A stretch of DNA of 64,000 bases from CALABS01 sp050260775 (GCA_050260775.1 JBLNCP010000008.1:35765-99764), one strand, 5' to 3'. Positions 53,392-62,739 are shown, numbered from the stretch's first letter. Numbers and translations are program-made. Notes: generated from the sequence alone by a model not told the origin.

Positions 53392-53404
53392 ATACCAAAG
53401 GTAT
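53392..53404 (-). promoter_or_regulatory. Possible operator/promoter of the partner-switch operon
   Basis: ATACC-AAA-GGTAT is a perfect 5-bp palindrome within an AT-rich stretch (53386-53410) about 40 bases upstream of the phosphatase ATG. The overlapping TATATAC could serve as a -10. Symmetry is the only evidence. Confidence 0.35.
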
Positions 53405-53465
53405 GAACGGGGTATGGGGGAGAAATAAACCGAAGGTAAATCGGGTGAGCCGTCTGTCGCGGCGG

Positions 53466-53678
53466 CTAGGATCGCCCCTGCTGCCAGGCGGCGAAGGCCT
53501 GCATGAGGATCTGCCGCACCTCCGAGGGCTTGGCGTCGGGGAAGTGGTCGGCGATGACGTCCCACACCTCGCTGTTGTTGGAGAAGTTGCGGGCGAAGGT
53601 CTCCAGGTCGGCGGCGTTCTCGTCGTCGAGGGACTGGTAGATGTAATCGAACAGTTTCTTGCTGGTCGCCTGATCCAT
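53466..53678 (-). CDS. Small helical protein, unknown
   Basis: A 70-residue acidic protein (ATSKKLFDYIYQSLDDENAADL start; PDAKPSEVRQILMQAFAAW end) with AAAGGAG before ATG 53678. No known domain; it looks like a small three-helix protein. Confidence 0.7.
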   Translation of the reverse strand: MDQATSKKLFDYIYQSLDDENAADLETFARNFSNNSEVWDVIADHFPDAKPSEVRQILMQAFAAWQQGRS

Positions 53679-53866
53679 GTCGGCTCCTTTTCGCTGGGCG
53701 CGGCCGAACATAGGCCAACCCCGCCCCCGCTTCACCCATGAATCGCCAACACCCGGAGGCGCCGGCGGGGTCGCCGCGCGACGTGGCCCGCAAAGGCAAC
53801 AATGAAACCTTGCGTTTTTCTTTAAAAATGCCAAATAATGGGAGCAATCAGGTGGAGGGCAACAAC

Positions 53867-54061
53867 ATGTTGATCTCATCCCCTCAAGATATCGCGTCCC
53901 AGGCCCGTTTCCTGGTGCAGCGCTACGGCGTCGACGCCGCCGAAATCGCCACCCGCCGGGCCGCCGAACGCGGCCGCGCCGGCGACCTGCGCGGCCAGGA
54001 CGAGGCCTATCTCCTCCTCAGCGAGATCGAACGCCTGACCCGGCCTCCCGAGAGCCACTGA
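53867..54061 (+). CDS. Small helical protein, unknown
   Basis: A 64-residue protein with QARFLVQRYGVDAAEIATRRAAE. GGTGGAGG lies 7-9 bases upstream of the ATG at 53867. It diverges from the preceding small gene. No family recognised. Confidence 0.65.
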   Translation: MLISSPQDIASQARFLVQRYGVDAAEIATRRAAERGRAGDLRGQDEAYLLLSEIERLTRPPESH

Positions 54062-54094
54062 CCGCTTTCCTGTCATCGGTCGCGCCACCCCCTT

Positions 54095-54279
54095 GTCATC
54101 CCGACGACCGCCGGAAGGAGGGATCCCGTGTCCAACCGCCCGTGCGAACGGTGCCGTACGAGTTCCCTCACTGCGCGCGCGTCCCTGTCATCCCGACGAC
54201 CCCCGGGAGGAGGGATCTCGTGTCTATCCGCCGGTGCGGACGGTGGCATACGAGGTCCCTCGCTTGCGCTCGGGATGAC
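54095..54279. repeat. Two REP-like elements in tandem
   Basis: First copy from GTCATCCCGACGACCGCCGG (54095) and second from GTCATCCCGACGACCCCCGG (54187), the latter ending CTCGGGATGAC at 54279. They share GGAGGGATC(C/T)CGTGTC and GTACGAG/ATACGAGG parts. They fill the gap upstream of the acid-ceramidase-like gene together with a short promoter region (54280-54345). Confidence 0.9.
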
Positions 54280-54360
54280 ACGTGTTCTGCTGTGAATGAA
54301 TGTTCACTCTCATTGACTCCCGTGCTATGGTCCTCACGTCCACTGATGGAGGACCGGACC

Positions 54361-55383
54361 ATGCTGCCCACCATTCCCGTCGTTGCCGGCACCACCGTCG
54401 ACCTGCTCCGCGCCCAGCTGCCGGCGGCGCGGGCGTTGGTGGCCCAGGCGCGGCGGATGTACACGCCGGTGGCGGTGCGGGTGGCCGACGCCGCGTCGCG
54501 GGCGTGGCTGGCGCGCACGCGCAATCCCTACCTCGCCGAAATGGACGCGCTGGCGGCCGAGCTTGGCGAGCCCGGGCTGCATCTGCTCAATCTCAGCTAC
54601 GAGTGGGGCTGCACCACCGGCGTGGCGGACGGCGTGCTCCACCGGACGCTGGACTGGCCGTTTCCCGGCCTCGGGCGCCATGTGGCGGTCCTCGACGGCC
54701 AGGGGGTGGCGGGCCGCACCCTGTCGGTGACGTGGCCGGGGTTTGCCGGCGCGCTCACCGCCCTGGCGCCGGGGCGGTTCGCCGTCGCCATCAACCAGGC
54801 CAAGGCCCTGCACGGGCCGCTCACGCGGGTGCTGGAATGGCCGGTGACGCGGCTGCGTGTCATGGCCTCGACCGCCCTGCCGCCCACCCACCTCTTGCGC
54901 CGGGTGTGCGACGAGGCCCCCGACTACGACACGGCGGTGCGGATGCTCAGCGAGACGCCGCTGTGCATGCCGGTGTTCTTCTCGATCGCCGCCGCCGACG
55001 GCCGGGGGGCCGTGATCGAGCGCGAGCCGCAGCGCGCCCACCTGCACAAGGCGCCCGTCGCCTGCGCCAACCACTGGCACTACCCCGGCCTGCACGGCAA
55101 CACGCCGCGCGCCCTGTGCCGGATCGACGCCGCCGCTCCCTACACGCAAGGCAGCCGCGCCCGCCACGCCGCCATGCTCGACCGCCTCGCCACCATCGGC
55201 GAAGGGCGGCCCCTGAACTGGCTGGCGGCGCCGATCCTCTGTCCCGACACCCGGCTGGCCTGCACCCTGGATGCCGGGCGCGGCAGGCTGACCGTGGTCG
55301 GGGTTGAAGGCATGGCCCAGGCGACCGAAATCCTTGAGTTGACGGGAGGAGCTGACGGCGGCGCACCCTACGCCTTGGGATAG
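54361..55383 (+). CDS. Acid-ceramidase/NAAA-like N-terminal nucleophile amidase
   Basis: A 340-residue protein. The nucleophile is probably the Cys in SYEWGCTTGVADG (about residue 82), preceded by a propeptide-like stretch, followed by HRTLDWPF (the Arg/Asp pair of linear amide hydrolases), and later VFFSIAAADGRGAVIERE and ANHWHYPG. Such enzymes self-cleave before the Cys and hydrolyse N-acyl amides. The start ATG 54361 has GGAGG 8 bases upstream. Cytosolic by sequence (no clear signal peptide). The substrate is unknown. Confidence 0.8.
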   Translation: MLPTIPVVAGTTVDLLRAQLPAARALVAQARRMYTPVAVRVADAASRAWLARTRNPYLAEMDALAAELGEPGLHLLNLSYEWGCTTGVADGVLHRTLDWPFPGLGRHVAVLDGQGVAGRTLSVTWPGFAGALTALAPGRFAVAINQAKALHGPLTRVLEWPVTRLRVMASTALPPTHLLRRVCDEAPDYDTAVRMLSETPLCMPVFFSIAAADGRGAVIEREPQRAHLHKAPVACANHWHYPGLHGNTPRALCRIDAAAPYTQGSRARHAAMLDRLATIGEGRPLNWLAAPILCPDTRLACTLDAGRGRLTVVGVEGMAQATEILELTGGADGGAPYALG

Positions 55384-55470
55384 CGGGACCCCGCAAAAAG
55401 GTATAGGCTCTGCCCCTCCGCCGCCGTGTGTGGCGGTGCAGCATCGGATTGATCTACAATAGTGGCCGCA

Positions 55471-57045
55471 ATGGAAAATTCCTCAGCCCGTGCCTCGCGC
55501 CCGCGACCCGTCGTCCTGTGCATCCTCGATGGATGGGGACACCGCGAAGAGCGTGACGACAACGCCATCGCCCTCGCCGACACCCCCAACTGGGACCGCT
55601 TCCTCAAGGCCTACCCGCACGCCATGCTGGCGACCTCGGGCCTGGCGGTCGGACTTCCCGACGGCCAGATGGGCAATTCGGAAGTGGGGCACATGAACCT
55701 GGGCGCCGGCCGCGTGGTCATGCAGGACCTGCCGCGCATCGACCAGGCGGTGGCCGATGGCTCGCTGGCGTCCAACCCGGTGCTCCGCGACATGATCGCC
55801 GCGCTGAAGGCCAGCGGCGGCCGGCTGCATCTCCTGGGGCTGATGAGCCCGGGCGGCGTCCACTCCCACCAGGATCACCTGGCCGCGCTGGCCCGCATCG
55901 TCGCCGATGCCGGGGTGCCGGTGCTGGTGCACGCCTTCCTCGACGGCCGCGACACCCCGCCGTCCTCGGCCAAGGAGTACATGCAGCGCTTCCAGGCCGA
56001 CGTGGCCGGGCACGCCGTGACGGTCGCCACGGTGGCCGGGCGCTACTACGCCATGGACCGCGACAAGCGCTGGGACCGCGTGCAGCTGGCCTGCGACGCC
56101 ATGGTGTCCGGCCAGGCGCCGGCCGCCGCCGACGCGGTGGGGGCCATCGAGGCCTCGTACCAGGCGGGCAAGACCGACGAGTTCATGCTGCCGGTGACGG
56201 TCGGCGGCTATGCCGGCATGGCCGACGGCGACGGCCTGCTGATGGGCAATTACCGCGCCGACCGCGCCCGCGAGATCCTGTCGGCGCTGGTCGATCCCGC
56301 CTTCGACGGCTTCGCCCGCGCCAAGGTGGTGAAGTTCGCCGCCCAGGCCGGCCTGACCGAGTACTCGAAGGACCTCAACGCCTTCCTGGCGACCCTGTTC
56401 CCCGCCGAAAGCCTGACCCACATCCTGGGCGAGGTGGTGTGCGAGGCCGGCATGACCCAGCTGCGCATCGCCGAGACCGAGAAGTACGCCCACGTCACCT
56501 TCTTCTTCAACGGCGGCCGCGAGCAGGTCTTCCCCGGCGAGGACCGCATCCTGGTCCCCAGCCCCAAGGTCGCCACCTACGACCTGCAGCCGGCCATGTC
56601 GGCCCCCGAGGTCACCGACCGCCTGGTCGAGGCCATCGGCTCGGGCAAGTACGACGTGGTCGTGGTCAATTACGCCAACGGCGACATGGTCGGGCACACC
56701 GGCATCCTGTCGGCGGCCATGCAGGCGGCCGAGACGGTGGATGCCGCCCTCGGCCGGCTGGAGACGGCGATCAAGGCGGCCGGCGGCGTCATGCTGGTGA
56801 CCGCCGACCACGGCAACGCCGAGATGATGAGCGACCCCTCGACCCATCAGCCGCACACCGCCCACACCACCGGCCCGGTCGACGTGGTGCTGGTCAACGC
56901 GCCGGCCGGCACGTCGATCGGCAGCGGACGGCTGGCCGACGTGGCGCCGACCATGCTGGAGCTGCTGCACCTGGAACAGCCCGCCGAGATGACCGGCCGG
57001 TCGCTGCTGGTGACGGAGGCGGCTGGGCGCCGTGCGGCGGGCTAG
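55471..57045 (+). CDS. gpmI: 2,3-bisphosphoglycerate-independent phosphoglycerate mutase
   Basis: A 524-residue alkaline-phosphatase-fold enzyme converting 3- to 2-phosphoglycerate. Metal and active site: LCILDGWG, and the phosphorylated Ser in GQMGNSEVGHMN; later VVNYANGDMVGHTG and TADHGNAEMM complete the Mn sites. ATG at 55471; a GTG just before it is also in frame. It overlaps envC by 14 bases. Confidence 0.96.
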   Translation: MENSSARASRPRPVVLCILDGWGHREERDDNAIALADTPNWDRFLKAYPHAMLATSGLAVGLPDGQMGNSEVGHMNLGAGRVVMQDLPRIDQAVADGSLASNPVLRDMIAALKASGGRLHLLGLMSPGGVHSHQDHLAALARIVADAGVPVLVHAFLDGRDTPPSSAKEYMQRFQADVAGHAVTVATVAGRYYAMDRDKRWDRVQLACDAMVSGQAPAAADAVGAIEASYQAGKTDEFMLPVTVGGYAGMADGDGLLMGNYRADRAREILSALVDPAFDGFARAKVVKFAAQAGLTEYSKDLNAFLATLFPAESLTHILGEVVCEAGMTQLRIAETEKYAHVTFFFNGGREQVFPGEDRILVPSPKVATYDLQPAMSAPEVTDRLVEAIGSGKYDVVVVNYANGDMVGHTGILSAAMQAAETVDAALGRLETAIKAAGGVMLVTADHGNAEMMSDPSTHQPHTAHTTGPVDVVLVNAPAGTSIGSGRLADVAPTMLELLHLEQPAEMTGRSLLVTEAAGRRAAG

Positions 57046-58516
57046 CCTCCTCGTCCTGGCCCTGGTCTGGCAGGCCGGCACAGTGGTGCCGGCCTGGCCG
57101 CAAACCCTTTCCCACCCCAACGGCGCGTCCTCGCCGTCGCCCGACGCGGCGGCGGCCGACCGCCGCCTGCGCGAGCTGGAGGACGAGCTCCGCCGCAGCC
57201 GGGCCGAGCACGACGAGCGCAAGCGCAAGGCCGCCGAGATGGCCGAGGATCTCGGGCGCATCCGCGGCGACATGGTCGCGGCGGCGCGCGCCGCCCAGGA
57301 AAGCGAGGAGACGCTCTCCGAGCTCGAGACCCAGCTCGAGGACCTGAAGACGCTGGAGGGCGACAAGTCGGCGGCCCTCCGGCGGCGTTCCGCCCAGATG
57401 ACCGGCGTGCTGACGGCGCTGCAGCGGCTGGCCTGGCGGCCGACCGAGGCGCTGATGGCGCAGCCGCAGACGCCGGCCGACACCGTGCGCTCCGCCATCC
57501 TGCTGCGCGCCGCCGTGCCGCAGATCGAGCGCTCGGTGCAGGACCTGCGCGGCGAGATCGACATGATGGCGCGGCTGCGCGCCGACATCAGCGAGCAGAA
57601 GAAGCGCATCCGCCTGACCGCTTCCCGCCTCGACGACGAGCACTCGCGGCTCAAGGACCTCTATCAGCGCAAGTCGCAGGTCCAGAGCGTGGTGCTGGCC
57701 GAGACCGAGGCGGTGGAGCGGCGCATGAAGGCGCTGGCCGACGAGGCCGAGGATCTGCGCGACCTGGTGCAAAGGCTGGAGGAGGAGCGCCAGCGCCGCC
57801 TCGCCGAGGCCTCCGCCAAGGCCGCCGCCGAGAAGGCGGCGCGCGAGGCCGAGTTCGCCGCCCGCCGCGCCGCCCGCGAGGCCGAGATCGCCGCCCAGAA
57901 GGCGGCGCGCGACGCGCAGCAGGCCGCCGAGCGGGCCGAGAAGGAGCGCAAGGAGCGCGAGCTGTCCGCCGCCCGCGCCGCCCGCGAGGCCGAGATCAAG
58001 GCGCAGGCCGACGCGCGAGAGAAGGAGCTGGCAGCGCAGAAGGCTAGCCGCGAGGCCGAGAAGGCGGCGCGCGAGGCCGCCGAGGCGAAGCCGGTGCAGT
58101 CCGACAAGCCGTTCAGCATGGCGCAGGGACGCATGCCCTATCCCGCGCGAGGCAAGGTGGTATCACGGTTTGGGCAGTCCAACGACCTTGGGGTGGTGTC
58201 CAAAGGCCTCACCATCGAGACGCGGAAGAGCGCCCAGGTCATCGCCCCCTACGATGGTCAGGTGGCTTTTGCCGGACCCTTCCGGGGGTATGGGCTGCTC
58301 TTGATCATCGAACATGGCGAGGGCTATCATACGTTGCTTGCGGGGATGGCCCGGATCGACGTAAACGTCGGCCAGCGGTTGCTGGCGGGGGAACCTGTCG
58401 GAGTGATGGGACAGGACGAAGCCAGACCCGACCTCTACGTCGAGCTGCGCCGCAATGGCCAGCCTGTCAATCCGTTGCCTTGGCTCACGGCACAGAAAAG
58501 TAAGGTTCGTGGATGA
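57032..58516 (+). CDS. Murein hydrolase activator EnvC-like (LytM-domain) protein
   Basis: A 494-residue secreted protein: signal peptide (about 1-24), long coiled coil (about 45-265), an Ala/Glu/Arg repeat region with many AAREAE-type units (about 265-350), and a C-terminal M23/LytM domain (about 365-490). The zinc ligands of active M23 enzymes are missing (GLTIETR where HxxxD would be), as in EnvC, so it likely activates amidases at the septum. GTG start at 57032, overlapping gpmI; its stop overlaps ctpA (ATGA). Confidence 0.9.
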   Translation: MRRASLLVLALVWQAGTVVPAWPQTLSHPNGASSPSPDAAAADRRLRELEDELRRSRAEHDERKRKAAEMAEDLGRIRGDMVAAARAAQESEETLSELETQLEDLKTLEGDKSAALRRRSAQMTGVLTALQRLAWRPTEALMAQPQTPADTVRSAILLRAAVPQIERSVQDLRGEIDMMARLRADISEQKKRIRLTASRLDDEHSRLKDLYQRKSQVQSVVLAETEAVERRMKALADEAEDLRDLVQRLEEERQRRLAEASAKAAAEKAAREAEFAARRAAREAEIAAQKAARDAQQAAERAEKERKERELSAARAAREAEIKAQADAREKELAAQKASREAEKAAREAAEAKPVQSDKPFSMAQGRMPYPARGKVVSRFGQSNDLGVVSKGLTIETRKSAQVIAPYDGQVAFAGPFRGYGLLLIIEHGEGYHTLLAGMARIDVNVGQRLLAGEPVGVMGQDEARPDLYVELRRNGQPVNPLPWLTAQKSKVRG

Positions 58517-59907
58517 TTCGTAAGACCCTGATCGCGGCGGGCGCGGCAGCACTGCTGGCGACCACCATGTTTACGCCCGCCCCCTCCTACGCCGCCGAGC
58601 GGAAGGAGACCTACCGGCTCATGGAGCTGTTCGCCGAAGTCTTCGAAAAAGTCCGATCCGAATATGTCGAGCCGGTGAGCGACGAGGATCTGATCGAGGC
58701 GGCGCTCAACGGCATGCTCACCTCCCTCGACCCGCATTCGAGCTACATGAACGCGAAGAACTCGCGTGACATGGAGATCACCACCAAGGGCGAGTTCGGC
58801 GGCCTCGGCATCGAGGTCACCATGGAGAACGGCTGGGTCAAGGTGGTCTCGCCCATCGACGACACCCCGGCCTTCCGCGCCGGCATCCAGCCCGGCGACT
58901 ACATCACCCATCTCGACGGCGAGCCGGTGCTCGGCCTGACCCTGTCCGAGGCGGTCGACCGCATGCGCGGCAAGGCCAACACCGACATCCGCCTGACCGT
59001 GCGCCGCAACGGCGCCCAGCCCTTCGACGTCAAGCTGACGCGCGCCGTCATCCGCATCCAGACCGTGCGGGCCCAGGCCATGGGCAACATCGGCTACCTG
59101 CGCATCACCCAGTTCTCGCAGACCACCGACGCCGACCTCAGGAAGGCGATGGACACCCTCAAGGGCCAGATCGGCAAGGGCAACATCGCCGGCTTCGTGC
59201 TCGACCTGCGCAACAACCCGGGCGGCCTGCTCGACCAGGCGATCGCCGTGTCCGACGACTTCCTCGAGAAGGGCGAGATCGTCTCGACCCGCTCGCGCCG
59301 GGCCGAGGACACCCAGCGCTTCAACGCCAAGCCGGGCGACATCGCCGACGGCCTGCCGATCGTGGTGCTGATCAACGACGGTTCGGCCTCGGCCTCCGAG
59401 ATCGTCGCCGGCGCCCTGCAGGACCACCACCGCGCCGTGCTGCTCGGCACCCGGTCGTTCGGCAAGGGCTCGGTGCAGACGCTGATCCCGCTGCCCAGCC
59501 GATCGTCGATCCGCCTGACCACGGCCCGCTACTACACGCCGTCGGGCCGTTCGATCCAGGCGGTCGGCATCGAGCCGGACATCAAGGTGCTGCAGTCCAA
59601 GGTCGAGCCCATCGTGGTGCCGGAACGCGAGCGCCGTTCGGAAGCCAGCCTGCGCAAGGCCCTGCCCAACCCGGACCAGAAGGACAAGGACAAGGCGGCC
59701 CCGGTGGCGCCGGCTCCCGCGCCGGCTCCCGCTCCGTCGGCCCCGCCGGCCGGCCAGCCCGAATCCAAGGCCCCGGAAGGGACGGACAAGGATCCGGCCC
59801 TGGCCATGGCCGCCATCAAGCTGGGCGACCCGGCGCAGGATTACCAGCTGGCGCGGGCGCTCGACGTCATCCGCGCCGAGTCGGTCCTGCACCCCAAGGC
59901 GCACTAA
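58513..59907 (+). CDS. ctpA: Carboxy-terminal processing protease (S41)
   Basis: A 464-residue periplasmic protease with signal peptide (about 1-28), a PDZ domain (GLGIEVTMENGWVKVVSPIDD), and the S41 catalytic core: NDGSASASEIVAGAL with the Ser and RSFGKGSVQ with the Lys. The C-terminal ~70 residues are Pro/Ala-rich. It trims periplasmic proteins at the C-terminus. Conserved order with envC and the deacetylase. Confidence 0.94.
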   Translation: MIRKTLIAAGAAALLATTMFTPAPSYAAERKETYRLMELFAEVFEKVRSEYVEPVSDEDLIEAALNGMLTSLDPHSSYMNAKNSRDMEITTKGEFGGLGIEVTMENGWVKVVSPIDDTPAFRAGIQPGDYITHLDGEPVLGLTLSEAVDRMRGKANTDIRLTVRRNGAQPFDVKLTRAVIRIQTVRAQAMGNIGYLRITQFSQTTDADLRKAMDTLKGQIGKGNIAGFVLDLRNNPGGLLDQAIAVSDDFLEKGEIVSTRSRRAEDTQRFNAKPGDIADGLPIVVLINDGSASASEIVAGALQDHHRAVLLGTRSFGKGSVQTLIPLPSRSSIRLTTARYYTPSGRSIQAVGIEPDIKVLQSKVEPIVVPERERRSEASLRKALPNPDQKDKDKAAPVAPAPAPAPAPSAPPAGQPESKAPEGTDKDPALAMAAIKLGDPAQDYQLARALDVIRAESVLHPKAH

Positions 59908-59914
59908 GGCGGCG

Positions 59915-61237
59915 ATGCTCACCCTCGACGAGGACGAGCCCGAGGCTGCGATCGATTTCGCGGTGGTGGAGCCCACTCCACCCCGCTCGATCAACCTCCG
60001 CCCGATCCTCGTCGGCCTGGGTGTGCTGGTCGTGGGCGGTGGTCTCGGCACCGCCGGCTATTTCCTCCAGGACCTCGACGTCCGCGACGTCATCGGGGTC
60101 CTGGACGTCGCCGACAACCGCCCGCGGCTGTCCATGGAGATGCCGGGCCGCGCCGGCGCCCCGCCCTCCGGAGCCGCGCCGTCGGCCCCGGCCGCCCCAG
60201 TGGCCTCGCCTGCCGCCAAGCCGGAAACCGCGGGCGGCCTGCTGACGCCGCCCGCTCCCGTTGCGCCTCCTTCCCCCGCGTCATCCGCCGCGCCGGCTGC
60301 CGTCCAGCTGCCGACGATCACGCCGCCGGCCGCCGGGGCAGGGACCGCTCCGGCCATGACGCCCGCCGTCGCCGCGCCCGCCATCCCGGTGGTGCCGCAG
60401 CCGCGCGAGGGCAGCCCGGTGCCCAGCTTCGCCAATCTGCCCAACCCCAACCCCGGCAAGGCCCTGGCGGCGGCGCCCATCGACATCCTCCAGCGCAACA
60501 GTCCGGTCGGGCCGCTGCCGGTGATCGGCATGGATGGCCGCCAGCCCTGGAAGGAATACGGCCTGCCGTTCACCGTACCGCCCGGCAAACCGGCGGTGGC
60601 GGTGGTGGTGACCGGCCTGGGCCTCGACCGCGAGGCCACCGATGCCGCCATCAAGAAGCTGCCCGCCGAGGTGACGCTGGCCTTCAGCCCCTATGCGCCC
60701 ACGCTCGACAAGTGGGTCAAGCAAGCGCGCACCGCCGGCCACGAGGTGCTGCTGGCGCTGCCCACCGAGCCGTCGGGCTTTCCCGGCCGTGATCCCGGGC
60801 CGCTGGGGCTGCTGACCTCGTCCGACGCCGAGGAGAACCTGACCCGGCTGGAAAGCGTGCTGGCGCGGGCCGCCGGCTATGTCGGCGTGCTCGCCGAGGA
60901 CGGCCCGTTCGTGCGCTCGCCCAAGCACCTGGCGACGGTGTTCTCGGCGCTCAAGGAGCGGGGGCTCCTGTATGTGGGCGATGGGACCCGCGGCGGCGAC
61001 GTGCCGCCCAATGCCGCCATCGCCGAAATCGCCGACCAGGATCCGTTCCGCGACGCCATCGATGCCCGCCTCGCCCGCGCTGCCGCCCAGGCCAAGGATG
61101 TTGGCCGCGCCGTCGTGGTGGTCCAGGCCCGGCCGCTCAGTCTCGACCGCGCCGTCGACTGGATGCTGAAGATGAAGGATCAGGGCGTGGTGGTGGCGCC
61201 GGCCTCGGCCCTGGCCACCAGCCCGGGGAAATCATGA
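59915..61237 (+). CDS. Divergent polysaccharide deacetylase family protein
   Basis: A 440-residue protein with one membrane anchor (about 28-52), a long Pro/Ala-rich linker (about 80-200) and a C-terminal domain like YibQ/DUF610: VAVVVTGLGLDREATDAAIKKLP, VTLAFSPYAPTLDKWVKQAR, GHEVLLALPTEPSGFPGRDPGP. The deacetylase metal triad is not evident. The family is always near ctpA and envC and is thought to act in cell-wall metabolism. Confidence 0.9.
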   Translation: MLTLDEDEPEAAIDFAVVEPTPPRSINLRPILVGLGVLVVGGGLGTAGYFLQDLDVRDVIGVLDVADNRPRLSMEMPGRAGAPPSGAAPSAPAAPVASPAAKPETAGGLLTPPAPVAPPSPASSAAPAAVQLPTITPPAAGAGTAPAMTPAVAAPAIPVVPQPREGSPVPSFANLPNPNPGKALAAAPIDILQRNSPVGPLPVIGMDGRQPWKEYGLPFTVPPGKPAVAVVVTGLGLDREATDAAIKKLPAEVTLAFSPYAPTLDKWVKQARTAGHEVLLALPTEPSGFPGRDPGPLGLLTSSDAEENLTRLESVLARAAGYVGVLAEDGPFVRSPKHLATVFSALKERGLLYVGDGTRGGDVPPNAAIAEIADQDPFRDAIDARLARAAAQAKDVGRAVVVVQARPLSLDRAVDWMLKMKDQGVVVAPASALATSPGKS

Positions 61238-61719
61238 CCCGCACCCTTCTGCCCTTCGACCAGCGCCCCTACCGCAAGGGCGTCGGCGCCGTGCTGCTGA
61301 ACCGCGCCGGCGAGGCCTTCGTGGCCCGGCGCGTCGACACCCCCGACGCCTGGCAGTTCCCGCAAGGGGGCATCGACGACGGCGAGGAGCCGCGCCAGGC
61401 GGTGATGCGCGAGCTGGAAGAGGAGATCGGCACCAATCACGCCGAGATCGTCGGCGAGACCCGCGACTGGGTGTCCTACGACCTGCCGCGCGAGGTGGCC
61501 GACCGCTGCTGGAAGGGCCGCTTCCGCGGCCAGGCGCAGAAATGGTTCCTGCTGCGGTTCCTGGGCGCCGACGGCGACATCAACCTCGACACCGCCCATC
61601 CGGAATTCTGCGAATGGCGGTGGATGCCGTTGGCCGAGGTGCCGGGCCTGATCGTCCCGTTCAAACGCGCGCTGTATGAGAGCGTGGTGGCCGAGTTCCT
61701 GCCGCTGGTCGCGCGCTAA
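61234..61719 (+). CDS. rppH: RNA pyrophosphohydrolase
   Basis: A 161-residue Nudix hydrolase of the RppH type; Nudix box GGIDDGEEPRQAVMRELEEEIG, preceded by AWQFPQ and followed by YDLP and WKGRFRGQAQKWFL, which are RppH hallmarks. It removes pyrophosphate from mRNA 5' ends to start decay. The start overlaps the deacetylase stop (ATGA). Confidence 0.95.
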   Translation: MTRTLLPFDQRPYRKGVGAVLLNRAGEAFVARRVDTPDAWQFPQGGIDDGEEPRQAVMRELEEEIGTNHAEIVGETRDWVSYDLPREVADRCWKGRFRGQAQKWFLLRFLGADGDINLDTAHPEFCEWRWMPLAEVPGLIVPFKRALYESVVAEFLPLVAR

Positions 61720-61726
61720 CGCGGTG

Positions 61727-61814
61727 GCATCCCGACGAGCGCCGCGAGGAGGGACCTCGTAGGGCGCCGTCGCGCACGGACGTGGACGAGATCCCTCGCG
61801 GCGCTCGGGATGAC
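61727..61814. repeat. REP-like palindromic element
   Basis: 88 bases after rppH: GGCATCCCGACGAGCGCCGCGAGGAGGGACCTCGT ... ACGAGATCCCTCGCGGCGCTCGGGATGAC (given in parts of under 20). Convergent with the ferritin-like gene; terminator-like. Confidence 0.9.
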
Positions 61815-61825
61815 ACGGAAGGAGG

Positions 61826-62626
61826 CTAACCGGCCGCCCGCGCCCGCATCTTCCACCCCGCGAACGCGCGCGCCAGCCGGCCGACCCACCCCTGCGGATC
61901 GAGCCCCACTGCCTTCAGCACCATGTTGACCGCGCGGTCGATGTGGGGGGGGCGGTAGTGGCGAAAGGCGCGGGCGGCGTAGGCCTGCGAGCAGCGCTGC
62001 CGCTCGTAGGGCAGGTCGGCGGGATCGGTGGCGGCATGCCAGGCGTAGGCCAGCTCGTCGTCATCGGTCTCGGAGATGCGTCCGAGCGCCACCAGCGCCC
62101 GCCGCGGCAGCGGCACGCCCTCGCGCGCCTGATGGCGCCCCATGGCGTCGTAGAACATCTTGTAGTGGCGGAATTCGTCGCCGGCGATGCGGTGGCAGAT
62201 GGCCTTGAGCACCGGCTCGTCGGTGCCGTCGCGGAGCGCCGAGTAGAACGAGCTGGTGCCGGTCTCGACGATGCAGCGGGCGATCAGCTCGCCGGTGAGG
62301 GAGCCGCGGATCGAGGCGGCCAGCTCGGTAGGGATGCGATAGCCGGCCACGAAGCGGGCGAAACGGTCGCGGAAGCTGAACCCGGGGTCGGCCATCTCGG
62401 CGTAGCGGCCGAGCACGTCGCCGTGCTGAATCTCTTCGTCGCGCCAGGTCGCGGCCAGTTCGCGGAAGGCCGGGTCGTCGGCGAACACGTTGTTGAGGTA
62501 GGCGGCGTAGTCGGCGGCGTTGCGTTCGACCATGGCCGCCGCCTTGACCACCTTCAGCGTCTCGGGATCGAGCCGGCCGGGGTCGAACTGCGACCAGGGA
62601 ATGTCGTCTTCGCTCCACCGCGCCAT
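61826..62626 (-). CDS. Diiron ferritin-like protein (acyl-ACP desaturase-like)
   Basis: A 266-residue four-helix protein with a complete diiron set: E34, E65-x-x-H68 (DEEIQH), E121 and E151-x-x-H154 (DEFRHYKMF). The pattern is that of ferritin-like/acyl-ACP desaturase-like domains. It could be an oxygenase or iron-binding protein; no partner gene is beside it. ATG 62626 has GGAAGGG upstream. Confidence 0.85.
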   Translation of the reverse strand: MARWSEDDIPWSQFDPGRLDPETLKVVKAAAMVERNAADYAAYLNNVFADDPAFRELAATWRDEEIQHGDVLGRYAEMADPGFSFRDRFARFVAGYRIPTELAASIRGSLTGELIARCIVETGTSSFYSALRDGTDEPVLKAICHRIAGDEFRHYKMFYDAMGRHQAREGVPLPRRALVALGRISETDDDELAYAWHAATDPADLPYERQRCSQAYAARAFRHYRPPHIDRAVNMVLKAVGLDPQGWVGRLARAFAGWKMRARAAG

Positions 62627-62704
62627 GGTGCCCTTCCGTGCCCGGCCAATTCTCCCACAGGTGTTGGGGACGATGGGCGGAATCAAGGGGGAGGGCGACG
62701 GGCT

Positions 62705-62739
62705 GTCGTCCTGAGGAGCGCGGCTGGGCTCAGGACGAC
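62705..62739. repeat. Short REP-like hairpin
   Basis: GTCGTCCTGAG ... CTCAGGACGAC, an 11-bp perfect inverted repeat with a 13-base loop, between the atp operon terminator and the ferritin-like gene start. Shorter relative of the other elements. Confidence 0.8.
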
